The notes beneath the pieces were generated by a model that was given only the letters and a program-made list of their open reading frames with translations, was not told where the DNA came from and searched no databases. A stretch of 10,897 bases of DNA from an uncultured Clostridia bacterium (lineage in GTDB: Bacteria; Bacillota; Clostridia; Oscillospirales; Acutalibacteraceae). Of the stretch, positions 1-5,837 are shown piece after piece. The position numbers and the translations under genes were made by a program. The stretch covers positions 1 to 10,897 of the forward strand of contig CANQGN010000038.1 of assembly GCA_947623215.1 (NCBI GenBank), in the 5' to 3' direction. The first letter of the stretch is position 1, and each line of letters begins with the position of its first letter.

Positions 1-149
1 CGAATGTGCGATTTTGAAATTTACAGCTTGATTATCAAAAATGACATTTCAATGGATTTTACCCCTTAAAAGTCTGATATTTCAATAGGATTTGCTCGAC
101 ATTTTTATGACTTTTCAAATCTGCATGGAGCGGCATACGCTTATCCCTG
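1..149. other. Non-coding stretch downstream of the HTH gene, with an imperfect direct repeat
   Basis: No convincing gene is visible here. Positions 42-58 (TGACATTTCAATGGATT) and 74-91 (TGATATTTCAATAGGATT) are near copies about 32 bases apart, in an AT-rich patch that contrasts with the GC-rich surroundings. On the minus strand there is a 25-codon ATG frame after the HTH stop, with no recognisable similarity, which I do not call. The repeats could be binding sites for a recombinase or for the neighbouring HTH protein, but that is only inference from their place in a mobile element. Confidence 0.35.
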
Positions 150-719
150 TCAGAGAAGTTTCCGCTGCCGGGCAAACTCCTTTAGAATGTAAATATGCCA
201 GTGGGACTTTTGGACGATGGTGCGAAAGTGCGGCGAGCAGAAAAACTCGATCAGATACACCTTGGGGATGCGGTTCACATTGTTTTTCTTGAACGACTTT
301 AAGTGCCCTCTGCGGCACCAGCTGTTGACGGTGGTTTTCGCATAACCGGTCAACTTCACAATATCCTCCGCCATCAGAACGTCGGGGTACTTGGAGAGCA
401 GTTTCGCATAAAAATCGTGCATATCCTCCCGCACCACAGGGGGAACCTCACTTTGCATTTTCACCGGGTAGCGGTTGCTGTACCACCCTGCCGGGGCGGA
501 GTAGCTTTCGGGAAAGACCTTGCGGTCTTTCAGATAGGCGATGACGTCCGCCTTTTTGATTTTGTAACAGCGGGTTCGTTTGCCCGTGTATTCGCACGGA
601 ATCTTGCCGCTTTTCAGCAGGTACAGCGCCGTGGATTTGCTGATGTGGCAGATCCGATAGAGCTGATCCTTTGTGATGACCTCCGGGATGGAATCCCAGT
701 TGACTGCGTTCTCTTTCAT
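150..719 (-). CDS. Helix-turn-helix protein with two HTH modules, of an integrative element
   Basis: A 189-residue soluble, basic protein. Residues 14-64 form an excisionase/MerR-like winged HTH (VITKDQLYRICHISKSTALY, then a basic wing with KRTRCYKIKK). Residues 113-157 form a second HTH of the same kind (VLMAEDIVKLTGYAKTTVNS, then KSFKKNN). The two are linked by a proline- and tyrosine-rich stretch. I recognise this as a type found in Clostridia beside tyrosine integrases of conjugative or mobilisable elements, where it probably acts as a directionality or regulatory factor; that role is inferred from context. The ATG at 719 is preferred because GAGGTG lies 8 bases upstream; the TTG at 725 would sit almost on that site. 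The gene points away from the tRNA-Ser junction 260 bases upstream, and any integrase must lie left of the window. Exact function is unproven. Confidence 0.75.
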   Translation of the reverse strand: MKENAVNWDSIPEVITKDQLYRICHISKSTALYLLKSGKIPCEYTGKRTRCYKIKKADVIAYLKDRKVFPESYSAPAGWYSNRYPVKMQSEVPPVVREDMHDFYAKLLSKYPDVLMAEDIVKLTGYAKTTVNSWCRRGHLKSFKKNNVNRIPKVYLIEFFCSPHFRTIVQKSHWHIYILKEFARQRKLL

Positions 720-979
720 TTGCAATACACCTCAAAATAACAGAATTGTCGGTGTGCTGTCCGTGTATTGCCGTTCTGTCTTTGTTCTGCCCCGTCTGCC
801 CCCAGTTCTGCCCAAAATCGCAATTTTTCGTGATTCGAGCCCATTTTGGGAAAACGCCGAAACAGGGCGATTTTTTGAATGCGACCGCCGAAAAATCCAG
901 CCGCCGTGCGGGTTTTCGCCGATCCATATTTGACTGCTTCTGACAGAAAATTCCCGAAAAGCGGTCGGAGAGCATCGCA
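720..979. other. Element end between the HTH gene and the tRNA-Ser junction
   Basis: No gene is supported. The stretch should hold the promoter of the leftward HTH gene and the arm-type sites of the element's recombinase. Short direct repeats containing TCTGCCC occur at about 786, 795 and 807, and GTTCTG occurs at 773, 784 and 805. Such clustered short repeats near an attachment core fit recombinase arm sites, but the units are too short to be sure. The reading frames across this stretch overlap one another and look like chance frames of GC-rich DNA. Confidence 0.3.
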
Positions 980-1035
980 CTCGAAATCAGTTTGCGCGCA
1001 AGCGCACATGGGTTCGAATCCCATCCTCTCCGCCA
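980..1035 (+). pseudogene. 3' part of a tRNA-Ser(CGA) gene: attachment-site remnant of an integrated element
   Basis: The sequence reads, in order, an anticodon loop CTCGAAA (980-986, anticodon CGA), the 3' strand of the anticodon stem TCAGT (987-991), a long class II variable arm TGCGC-GCAA-GCGCA, a perfect T arm ATGGG-TTCGAAT-CCCAT, the 3' acceptor strand CCTCTCC, the discriminator G and an encoded CCA. The 5' acceptor, D arm and 5' anticodon stem are absent: the bases before the loop (TCGCA) cannot pair with TCAGT. A cut at the anticodon loop is the usual result of tyrosine-recombinase integration into a tRNA gene; the intact copy should lie at the other end of the element, to the left. 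The original tRNA terminator follows directly, showing that this is the chromosomal side. Confidence 0.85.
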
Positions 1036-1072
1036 TAGCAAATCCGTCGCCATTTGGCGGCGGATTTGCTAT
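1035..1072 (+). terminator. Hairpin terminator of the tRNA-Ser gene
   Basis: A 17-base-pair stem (1035-1051 with 1056-1072, one G-T pair) closes on an ATTT loop and starts at the last base of the encoded CCA. The base of the stem is A/T-rich and the sequence continues ATTGTTAC, so there is only a weak T tract. Its place directly after the tRNA end fits a tRNA terminator or processing hairpin. Confidence 0.75.
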
Positions 1073-1086
1073 TGTTACAAAAGAAG

Positions 1087-1280
1087 GTGGGATTCGAAAC
1101 GAACTCCGAACGCGGCGCGTTTCGGGGCCCCCACAAAGCGCCAGCTTTGTGGGGAAAGGAGTTGCAGCGGAGCGTGTGAGCTTTTGCCGCTTGCGGCAAA
1201 ACGAACGAAGCGCAGCTGGCAACGACGTGTGCGGCGGGTTCGGGAGCAAGCTCCGGGGGAGCTTGCGTTCGTGAGTAGAG
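1087..1280. repeat. GC-rich run of three perfect hairpins between two tRNA-Ser ends
   Basis: Three perfect stems follow one another: CCCCACAAAGC/GCTTTGTGGGG (1129-1139 with 1144-1154), TTTTGCCG/CGGCAAAA (1182-1189 with 1194-1201) and GCAAGCTCC/GGAGCTTGC (1246-1254 with 1258-1266). The stretch begins with GGTGGGATTCGAA (1086-1098), which resembles the start of a tRNA T arm, and ends just before AATCCCGCC (1281-1289), which resembles the other half of one. Frames across it change on both strands and show no protein character. It may be a structured non-coding insertion, or a remnant left between successive element integrations. Confidence 0.5.
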
Positions 1281-1299
1281 AATCCCGCCCTCTCCGCCA
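1281..1299 (+). pseudogene. Second, shorter tRNA-Ser 3'-end fragment
   Basis: AATCCCGCCCTCTCCGCCA repeats the last part of the T stem, the acceptor strand CCTCTCC, the discriminator G and CCA, as in the remnant at 980-1035. The T loop before it (GTAGAG) is wrong for a tRNA, so only the 3' end survives. It too is followed at once by a strong terminator. It is probably an older attachment-site scar at the same tRNA-Ser locus, or a copied tRNA end carried by an element. Confidence 0.55.
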
Positions 1300-1335
1300 C
1301 GTCGGAGCAAAGTCCGCTTTGCTCCGGCGTTTTTT
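1300..1335 (+). terminator. Strong rho-independent terminator
   Basis: A 13-bp stem (1300-1312 with 1317-1329, one G-T pair), a TCCG loop, and then six Ts (1330-1335). It starts directly after the CCA of the second tRNA-Ser fragment, in the same layout as the first tRNA end and its hairpin. Confidence 0.85.
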
Positions 1336-1387
1336 CTTTGCATTCGGCAGAAAAAACACCATACGCCCGCTCCCTTGCTCCTCCTCT

Positions 1388-1415
1388 CCCCAAAAAGCCT
1401 TACGGCTTTTCGGGG
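1388..1415. repeat. Hairpin CCCCAAAAAGCC-TTAC-GGCTTTTCGGGG
   Basis: A 12-bp inverted repeat with one mismatch, in an otherwise gene-free stretch (1336-1437). It opens the hairpin-rich zone that continues to 1755. It has no T tract, so it is not called as a terminator. Confidence 0.45.
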
Positions 1416-1437
1416 GCCCCGTTTTCGCCTTTTGGGG

Positions 1438-1755
1438 TGATGTTTGCCCTATCGGGCAAATGATGTCGGCTTCGCCTAATGATGTTGGCTTCGCCAATAA
1501 TGTGTGCCTGCGGCACATGATAGGGCAAACGTCGCATCATTGCGACCGCAAGGGAGCAACATCATTGCGCGAATGGCGCAAAATGATGTTTGCCCTATCG
1601 GGCAAATGATGCGGGCTTCGCCCATGATGTTGCCTGCGGCAATGATGTGTGCCTGCGGCACATGGTAGGGCAAACGTCGCTTCATTGCGACCGCAAGGGA
1701 ACAACATCATGCCGCCGCAAGGCGGTGCATCATTGCGCCAAAGGCGCAACATCAT
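1438..1755. repeat. Mosaic array of tiny hairpins, two copies of a ~146-bp unit
   Basis: The unit starting at 1438 recurs at 1584. Each unit is a chain of 5-7-bp stems with four-base loops, for example TTTGCCC-TATC-GGGCAAA, TGTGCC-TGCG-GGCACA and TGCGC-GAAT-GGCGCA. They are joined by the spacer TGATG on the left side and by its complement CATCA/ATCAT on the right. GTTTGCCCTA (1442-1451) can pair either with the adjacent GGGCAAA or with TAGGGCAAAC (1519-1528), which would close the whole unit into one branched structure; the second unit has the same partner at 1666-1675. Extra hairpins (GCCGCC-GCAA-GGCGG, TGCGCC-AAA-GGCGCA) end the array. The frames through it are repeats of codons and not proteins. 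Arrays of this kind are, as far as I recall, common in Oscillospiraceae intergenic DNA. Confidence 0.8.
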
Positions 1756-1793
1756 TTAATAATTTTCAGCTTTCGTAAAAGCTACCGTTCCGT

Positions 1794-1964
1794 TCAACCT
1801 CTCGCTGTTGCTATCATTTTTTCGGTTCCGCGCCTGCGCCGCTGAGTCCAAATCCCGATTGGTTGTTCTTCCTCGGCGGGTAGAGTCAGGCAAGGAATCA
1901 GATAATCGCCCTGCTGTTCGTATTTCCCGCTCATTTGCTTGAATACTGTTTTTATCGTCTTCAG
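1794..1964 (-). pseudogene. tnpV: Truncated transposon-encoded protein TnpV
   Basis: Read from 1964, the frame gives LKTIKTVFKQMSGKYEQQGD, then YLIPCLTLPAEEEQPIGIWT and QRRRR. This matches the N-terminal half of TnpV, a small protein of Tn4451-type mobilisable transposons (family pattern KTVFEQMGG.Y...GDYLIP.LTLP, then PIG.WGQRH.RYLKE). The family is about 110-125 residues long. Here similarity stops after QRRRR and the frame ends at 1794, so the C-terminal half is gone. The expected start codon is CTG (1962-1964) in place of ATG; the next ATG is at 1934, inside the conserved part. It is a relic of an element now lost, in keeping with the scar zone around it. The other open frame here (1756-1968) is a shadow. 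Confidence 0.75.
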
Positions 1965-1970
1965 ACATTG

Positions 1971-2007
1971 CAAAACCGCAGGGGGTTCCTCCTGCGGTTT
2001 TGTTTTT
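1971..2007. terminator. Hairpin terminator between the aconitase X operon end and tnpV remnant
   Basis: A 12-bp perfect stem CAAAACCGCAGG/CCTGCGGTTTTG (1971-1982 with 1991-2002). On the plus strand five Ts follow (2003-2007); on the minus strand only the TTTT inside the stem is available. It is placed to end the leftward operon 25 bases after the small-subunit stop, although the better T tract faces the other way; it may act in both directions. Confidence 0.6.
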
Positions 2008-2032
2008 CCTTTGGCGTGATTTGTCGGTTTTT

Positions 2033-2476
2033 TTATTCCACTTCTACCGTTCCGTTTTCCTGTACGGTGATTTTCATGCCGTCCTTGACGAACGAGAGAA
2101 ACGCCTCGCCCAGCGAGTCGACGACCGGCATCGTGACGTCCTCCAGCCAAACGTCGGCCAGCACTGCACCCGCCGCCGCGAGAGAATCAATGGGTTCAGA
2201 AAACAGCATACAAGCCGGCTGGCGGTGCATGGAACAGGCGCAGTAAATCACCAGTCCGCCGGTGGTGGAACCGATGGTGCGGGGCAGGCAAAGCGCCTTG
2301 CCCGCCATTTGTTTGCCGTAAAGATCCGGGTTGTTCTGGTCGCCGCAGGTGGCGGTTTTATCGCCGAATTGCAGCGCTTTTTGAAAGGAGGCCAGCGTAT
2401 TAAGCCCGCCGTGACTGACCAACGCTTCGGCTGTTACGCTGCCCGGCGCAACGACCCGTCCCTTAAATTGCTTCAT
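2033..2476 (-). CDS. Aconitase X small (swivel) subunit, DUF126 family
   Basis: A 147-residue protein with the AcnX swivel-domain pattern: an N-terminal FKGRVVAPGSVTAEALVS strand, NPDLYGKQMAGKALCLPRTI with the glycine/serine loop GSTTGG, and the closing hydrophobic CMLFSEPIDSLAAAGAVLAD (family form: G(S/R)GSS.G, then AP.A......DPI.A.GA..A). In the family it pairs with the Fe-S-bearing catalytic subunit to dehydrate small hydroxy acids (known members act on cis-3-hydroxyproline or mevalonate 5-phosphate). Its ATG overlaps the TGA of the catalytic-subunit frame (ATGA) and has GGGAGGTG upstream, so the two are translationally coupled. With the large subunit broken by a UGA, its coupling and partner are both compromised. 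Substrate unknown. Confidence 0.88.
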   Translation of the reverse strand: MKQFKGRVVAPGSVTAEALVSHGGLNTLASFQKALQFGDKTATCGDQNNPDLYGKQMAGKALCLPRTIGSTTGGLVIYCACSMHRQPACMLFSEPIDSLAAAGAVLADVWLEDVTMPVVDSLGEAFLSFVKDGMKITVQENGTVEVE

Positions 2477-3747
2477 TGTAACGCACCTCCCGTGATTTGT
2501 GCAAGAATTTCATCGTCGGTATAATATCTGGCGCTGGTATAGGTACGCAGCTTATTGCTGGAGGTAATGACCGGCATTTTTTCGCTGAGCGGATTGTTCA
2601 TATACATCAGCGGGCAAATGTAAGAAAGAATCACGCCGGTTGCCTTTAGGCGAGGGGCGTATTCGGTCTGTTCAAACCGCTTCATAACGCCCGGCGCCGC
2701 GGTGAAAACGGTGGGGATAACCACTTTTTTGTTTCCGTTTTTCTTCAGTCCCTGCTCTACGCTCTGGGTTCATGCGACGAGCTGATGAAAGCTCATGTGC
2801 GGGCAGCCCATAAAGCAGAGCTTGGGGGTAGCGTCTTTCTTTTTCCAGACGACGGGGTAACTCTTGTAAACGCGTTCCAGTTCGGCGTCGTCTATCACGT
2901 AGGTTTGAACGTTTTCGGCAAGAAGGCCCCTGCCCTGCCGAACGGCTTCGGGGGTAATTCCCTCTACATGGTAGAGTCCCACCGCGCCGTTGGAGGCGGT
3001 GGCGGCGCCAAAATCCTTTAAATAGGTTTTAGCGTCTTCGTCCAGTGTGCCAAACCACTTATCCAGCCCGACGATATAGGGTACGTCCTCCATCACCTTC
3101 ATGCCGATGGCAGAGCCCAGCAGCTGCGCTTCCGGCTTTTTGGCGGTACGAATCTCCACCAGCCACGTCGCCTTGCGGCCTTCGTCGGTAAGCAGGCCAA
3201 AACAGGGCACGTAGCCGAGGATAGAACCCATTAAATCAAGAATGCCGGAGTTGCGGTTGCAGCGTGCTCCCAAAACGGAATTGGCGTAAACCACCGCCGA
3301 GGATTCTGACCAGGAGAGTATTTCGCCCTCTTTCGGTACGTTGCCCACCTCGTTCATATAGCAGGTACAGGTGAAGGCGTCTTTGGTTAAAAGGCCCAGC
3401 TTTTGCAGCTGCTTTTCGTATTCCTCCTGCCTGGAATACATGAAATAATTGAAAATGATATTTTGCAAAAAGGAGCTTGGCACGTTGGGGTCGAGCGGGC
3501 GGGGATCGGCTGAAAATGGTTGCTCCGAGACCGCCCCTTCCGCAATGAGCTGATCGAGCAGGTTATAGACCGGCGCGAGGGCTTTTAACCCGAAGGACGT
3601 AACCAAATGGTTGTATTGGCTGGAAATGCGAACCATACTCTCCGCACCGAACAGCTGGCCGTAGCGCATCATGGTTTTCAGCACCTTTTGCCGGGCGGCG
3701 CCCTTTTTACCGTCCAGTACGGCTTGTAATTCTTCGTTTAACTGCAT
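2473..3747 (-). pseudogene. Aconitase X catalytic subunit (DUF521), cut by an in-frame UGA
   Basis: From ATG 3747 (AGGAGG seven bases upstream) the frame runs 325 codons to a TGA at 2770-2772. It then continues in the same frame for 98 more codons to a TGA overlapping the small subunit. The full 424 positions match the family's usual length. Diagnostic parts are TCTCYMNEVGNVP (126-138), the hallmark SWSESSAVVYANSVLGARCN (145-164), GCPHMS (314-319), and beyond the stop VVIPTVFTAAPGV and SYICPLMYMNNPL, with the third conserved cysteine. The active-site cysteines therefore lie on both sides of the UGA, and the 325-residue product would lack the last part of the cluster and substrate site. Relatives, as I remember them, have Trp at this point (TGG to TGA is one change). 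No hairpin like a bacterial SECIS is obvious after it, and other genes here use TGA as stop. Nonsense mutation is most likely; sequencing error or readthrough remain possible. Confidence 0.85.
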
Positions 3748-3763
3748 GGTATATCCTCCTTTT

Positions 3764-5818
3764 TTAAATGGCCATTGCCACTTCATAAGCACGCCAAATA
3801 ACCGTGCGCAGGTTGCCGACCTGTTTGCAATCCCCCACCAGGCGTACCTTTTTGCCCTTTGCCGCAAGCGGCGCGGGCAAATACCCCGCACAGCTGATGA
3901 CCGAGTCGCAAACCACTTGAAACTCTTTTCCGTCTTTCCCGGTGCAAAGAATCGCGCCGTCCTGCACCGCTTTTAAGGTGGTCTCCAAATAAACGGGCAC
4001 CTCGTGCAGCGCGAACCACTCGCGCAGAAAAGAACTGTTGGCAAGGCAAACGCCCTTTTGGCTAATCAGGTCGTCTTTCATTTCCACAATCACCGGCTTT
4101 TTGCCTTGCAAGGCGAGCCCATACGCAATCTCGCAGCCGGTCAGGCCGCCGCCGATAACGGCGACGGTCTCCCCAACCGGTCTGCCGGTAAGGTAGTCGC
4201 AGGCCTCCACCATTTTTTCATGTCCCGGCACGTTTTTGAGAAGGCGCGGGGCGGCGCCGGTAGCAACCACAATCTCCTGCCCCGCGAATTGCCCTACGTC
4301 CTGGATTTCGTGGTTCAGGCGCACCTCCACGCCAAGCTGTTCCATTTGCCTGCGGTACCAGGCGAGCAGGTCGCGCAGCCTGCCCTTGTAAGATTCGGCG
4401 GCAGCGGCAATAAAGGCGCCGCCCAGCTCGCCGCTTTTTTCATAAATCACCGGTTCGTGGCCACGCAGCTTTAACACCCGCGCAGTCTCCATGCCGCCAA
4501 TACCGCCGCCAATAACGGCGACCTTTTTGGGGACGGCGGTTTTTTTGATGTAGTGCCTGCCGGTTTGCAGCGTTTCGGCATTCACAGCGCAGCGGGCGAG
4601 GCCAAGGCTGTCAAAAAGCGTTTGGTCGTTGGCAACGCCTTTATAGTGGCACATGTTAAAGCAGCCGTTATGGCAGAGGATGCAGGGGCGAATATCCTCG
4701 GGGCGGTCTTCTATTAGCTTGGTAACCCAGGCGCGGTCGGCCAAAAACGGGCGGGCAAAGCCTGCGCCGTCCAACCGGCCTGCCGCAATGGAGGCGGCGG
4801 CCGCCGCCGGGTCCAGTCGACCGGCGCAGACAACGGGAATATCCACAAACCGCTTAATATGTTCCACGTCCGCAAGGTTGCAGTTTTCGGGCATATAAAT
4901 GGGCGGGTGGGCCCAGTACCAGGCGTCGTAGGTGCCGTTGTCGCAGTTGAGCATATCGTACCCGGCGTCCTGCAAATATTTTGCGGCTAATTCCGATTCC
5001 GCCAAATCGCGCCCAACCTCGGTATATTCTTCCCCGGGCAGAGCGCCCTGCCGAAAGCCTTTGGTTTTGGATACCACGCTGTAGCGCAGCGAAACGGGGA
5101 AATCGTTGCCGCAGGTCTTTTTAATTTCCTGCACAATCCGGGCCGCAAAGCGATAGCGGTTTTGCAGGCTGCCGCCGTATTCGTCGGTGCGGTGATTTAC
5201 GTATGGTAAGGTAAACTGGTCGAGCAAATACCCTTCGTGCACGGCGTGAATCTCCACCCCGTCCACCCCGGCGTCTTGCAGCAGTTTGGCGCTTTTGCCA
5301 AAGGAGGTAATAAACGCTTCAATTTCTTCTCTTGTCATTTCTCGGGAGGGGATTTTGTCTGACCAGCGGTTGGGCGACGGGCTGGCGGAAGCGGTGATTT
5401 TATCCAAATCCATAATGGGCTTGGAGAGTACGCGCAGCGCCTTGTTGGTGTAGAGCGTTTCCATCATTTTGCTGACGGTAAAGGAACGCCCAAAGCCTGC
5501 GGTAAGCTGCACAAACAGCTTGGCGCCGGTTTTGTGAAACGCCGGCGTCCATTCTGCCAAATCGCGGTACATTTTTTTATTTTTATGCAGCCACTGACCG
5601 AGCATGGGGTTATAAATGGGCTGGCAGCCGGGCAACGCAAGGCCGACGTTGTTTTGCGCGACCTCCATTAAAAAGTTTGCCCCCTCTTTGTCAAAATGGT
5701 TTTTCTCCATCCAGCCAAACAGGTCGGTTCCGCCCATAGAGGTGAGCACAATGCGGTTTTTGATGACACAATTGCCGATTTTCCACGGGGTGAACAGGGG
5801 TTCCAGTTTTTTGTCCAT
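3764..5818 (-). CDS. Old-yellow-enzyme-type NADH:flavin oxidoreductase with 4Fe-4S and FAD domains (enoate/dienoyl-CoA reductase-like)
   Basis: A 684-residue cytoplasmic flavoprotein. Residues 1-370 form the FMN TIM barrel (LFTPWKIGNCVIKNRIV at the start; catalytic HAVHEGYLL with His191 and His194; then NHRTDEYGGSLQNRYRF). Cysteines 379, 382, 386 and 410 (CILCHNGC...CAVN) match the 4Fe-4S site of 2,4-dienoyl-CoA reductase and 2-enoate reductase, with a longer gap before the last cysteine. Two Rossmann motifs follow, GGGIGGME (437-444) for FAD and GGGLTGCE (557-564) for NADH. The family moves hydride from NADH via FAD, Fe-S and FMN to an activated C=C bond; bile-acid and steroid reductases (BaiCD, BaiH type) belong here too. 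The start has AAGGAG 8 bases upstream. It lies between a broken ketopantoate reductase-like gene (20 bp) and aconitase X (16 bp), so it probably reduces the enoate made by the dehydratase. No damage is visible; the substrate is unknown. Confidence 0.9.
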   Translation of the reverse strand: MDKKLEPLFTPWKIGNCVIKNRIVLTSMGGTDLFGWMEKNHFDKEGANFLMEVAQNNVGLALPGCQPIYNPMLGQWLHKNKKMYRDLAEWTPAFHKTGAKLFVQLTAGFGRSFTVSKMMETLYTNKALRVLSKPIMDLDKITASASPSPNRWSDKIPSREMTREEIEAFITSFGKSAKLLQDAGVDGVEIHAVHEGYLLDQFTLPYVNHRTDEYGGSLQNRYRFAARIVQEIKKTCGNDFPVSLRYSVVSKTKGFRQGALPGEEYTEVGRDLAESELAAKYLQDAGYDMLNCDNGTYDAWYWAHPPIYMPENCNLADVEHIKRFVDIPVVCAGRLDPAAAAASIAAGRLDGAGFARPFLADRAWVTKLIEDRPEDIRPCILCHNGCFNMCHYKGVANDQTLFDSLGLARCAVNAETLQTGRHYIKKTAVPKKVAVIGGGIGGMETARVLKLRGHEPVIYEKSGELGGAFIAAAAESYKGRLRDLLAWYRRQMEQLGVEVRLNHEIQDVGQFAGQEIVVATGAAPRLLKNVPGHEKMVEACDYLTGRPVGETVAVIGGGLTGCEIAYGLALQGKKPVIVEMKDDLISQKGVCLANSSFLREWFALHEVPVYLETTLKAVQDGAILCTGKDGKEFQVVCDSVISCAGYLPAPLAAKGKKVRLVGDCKQVGNLRTVIWRAYEVAMAI

Positions 5819-5837
5819 ACGCCTCGCTCCTTATCCT

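Noticed and set aside
960..1035. A complete tRNA-Ser gene using GGAGAGC at 968 as the 5' acceptor strand
   Set aside because: Only 68 bases would separate this from CCA, with no D arm and no pairing for the anticodon stem; a serine tRNA needs nearly 90.
716..1609. Several long overlapping open frames on both strands (for example 716-1393, 987-1343, 992-1609)
   Set aside because: They run through the tRNA-Ser remnant, terminators and hairpins; their peptides are translations of tRNA 3' ends and repeats, with no start sites or protein character.
1438..1755. CRISPR array
   Set aside because: There are no constant repeats with unique spacers; the units are themselves small palindromes with constant ATGATG joints.
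1756..1968. 70-codon minus-strand frame starting with MSEDDKNSIQ
   Set aside because: It overlaps the tnpV remnant in another frame; TnpV similarity is in the frame ending at 1794, so this is a shadow.
2770..2772. Selenocysteine at the UGA
   Set aside because: The position is not one of the conserved cysteines, and no clear stem-loop of bacterial SECIS type follows in the next 40 bases; a Trp-to-stop change is simpler. It stays open to checking.
3764..5818. Bilirubin reductase BilR, since a MarR gene and an OYE-type flavoprotein are near each other
   Set aside because: The active-site stretch is the ordinary HAVHEGYLL type, and the partners are aconitase X and an oxoacid reductase, not a flavodoxin-like protein; nothing specific supports BilR.
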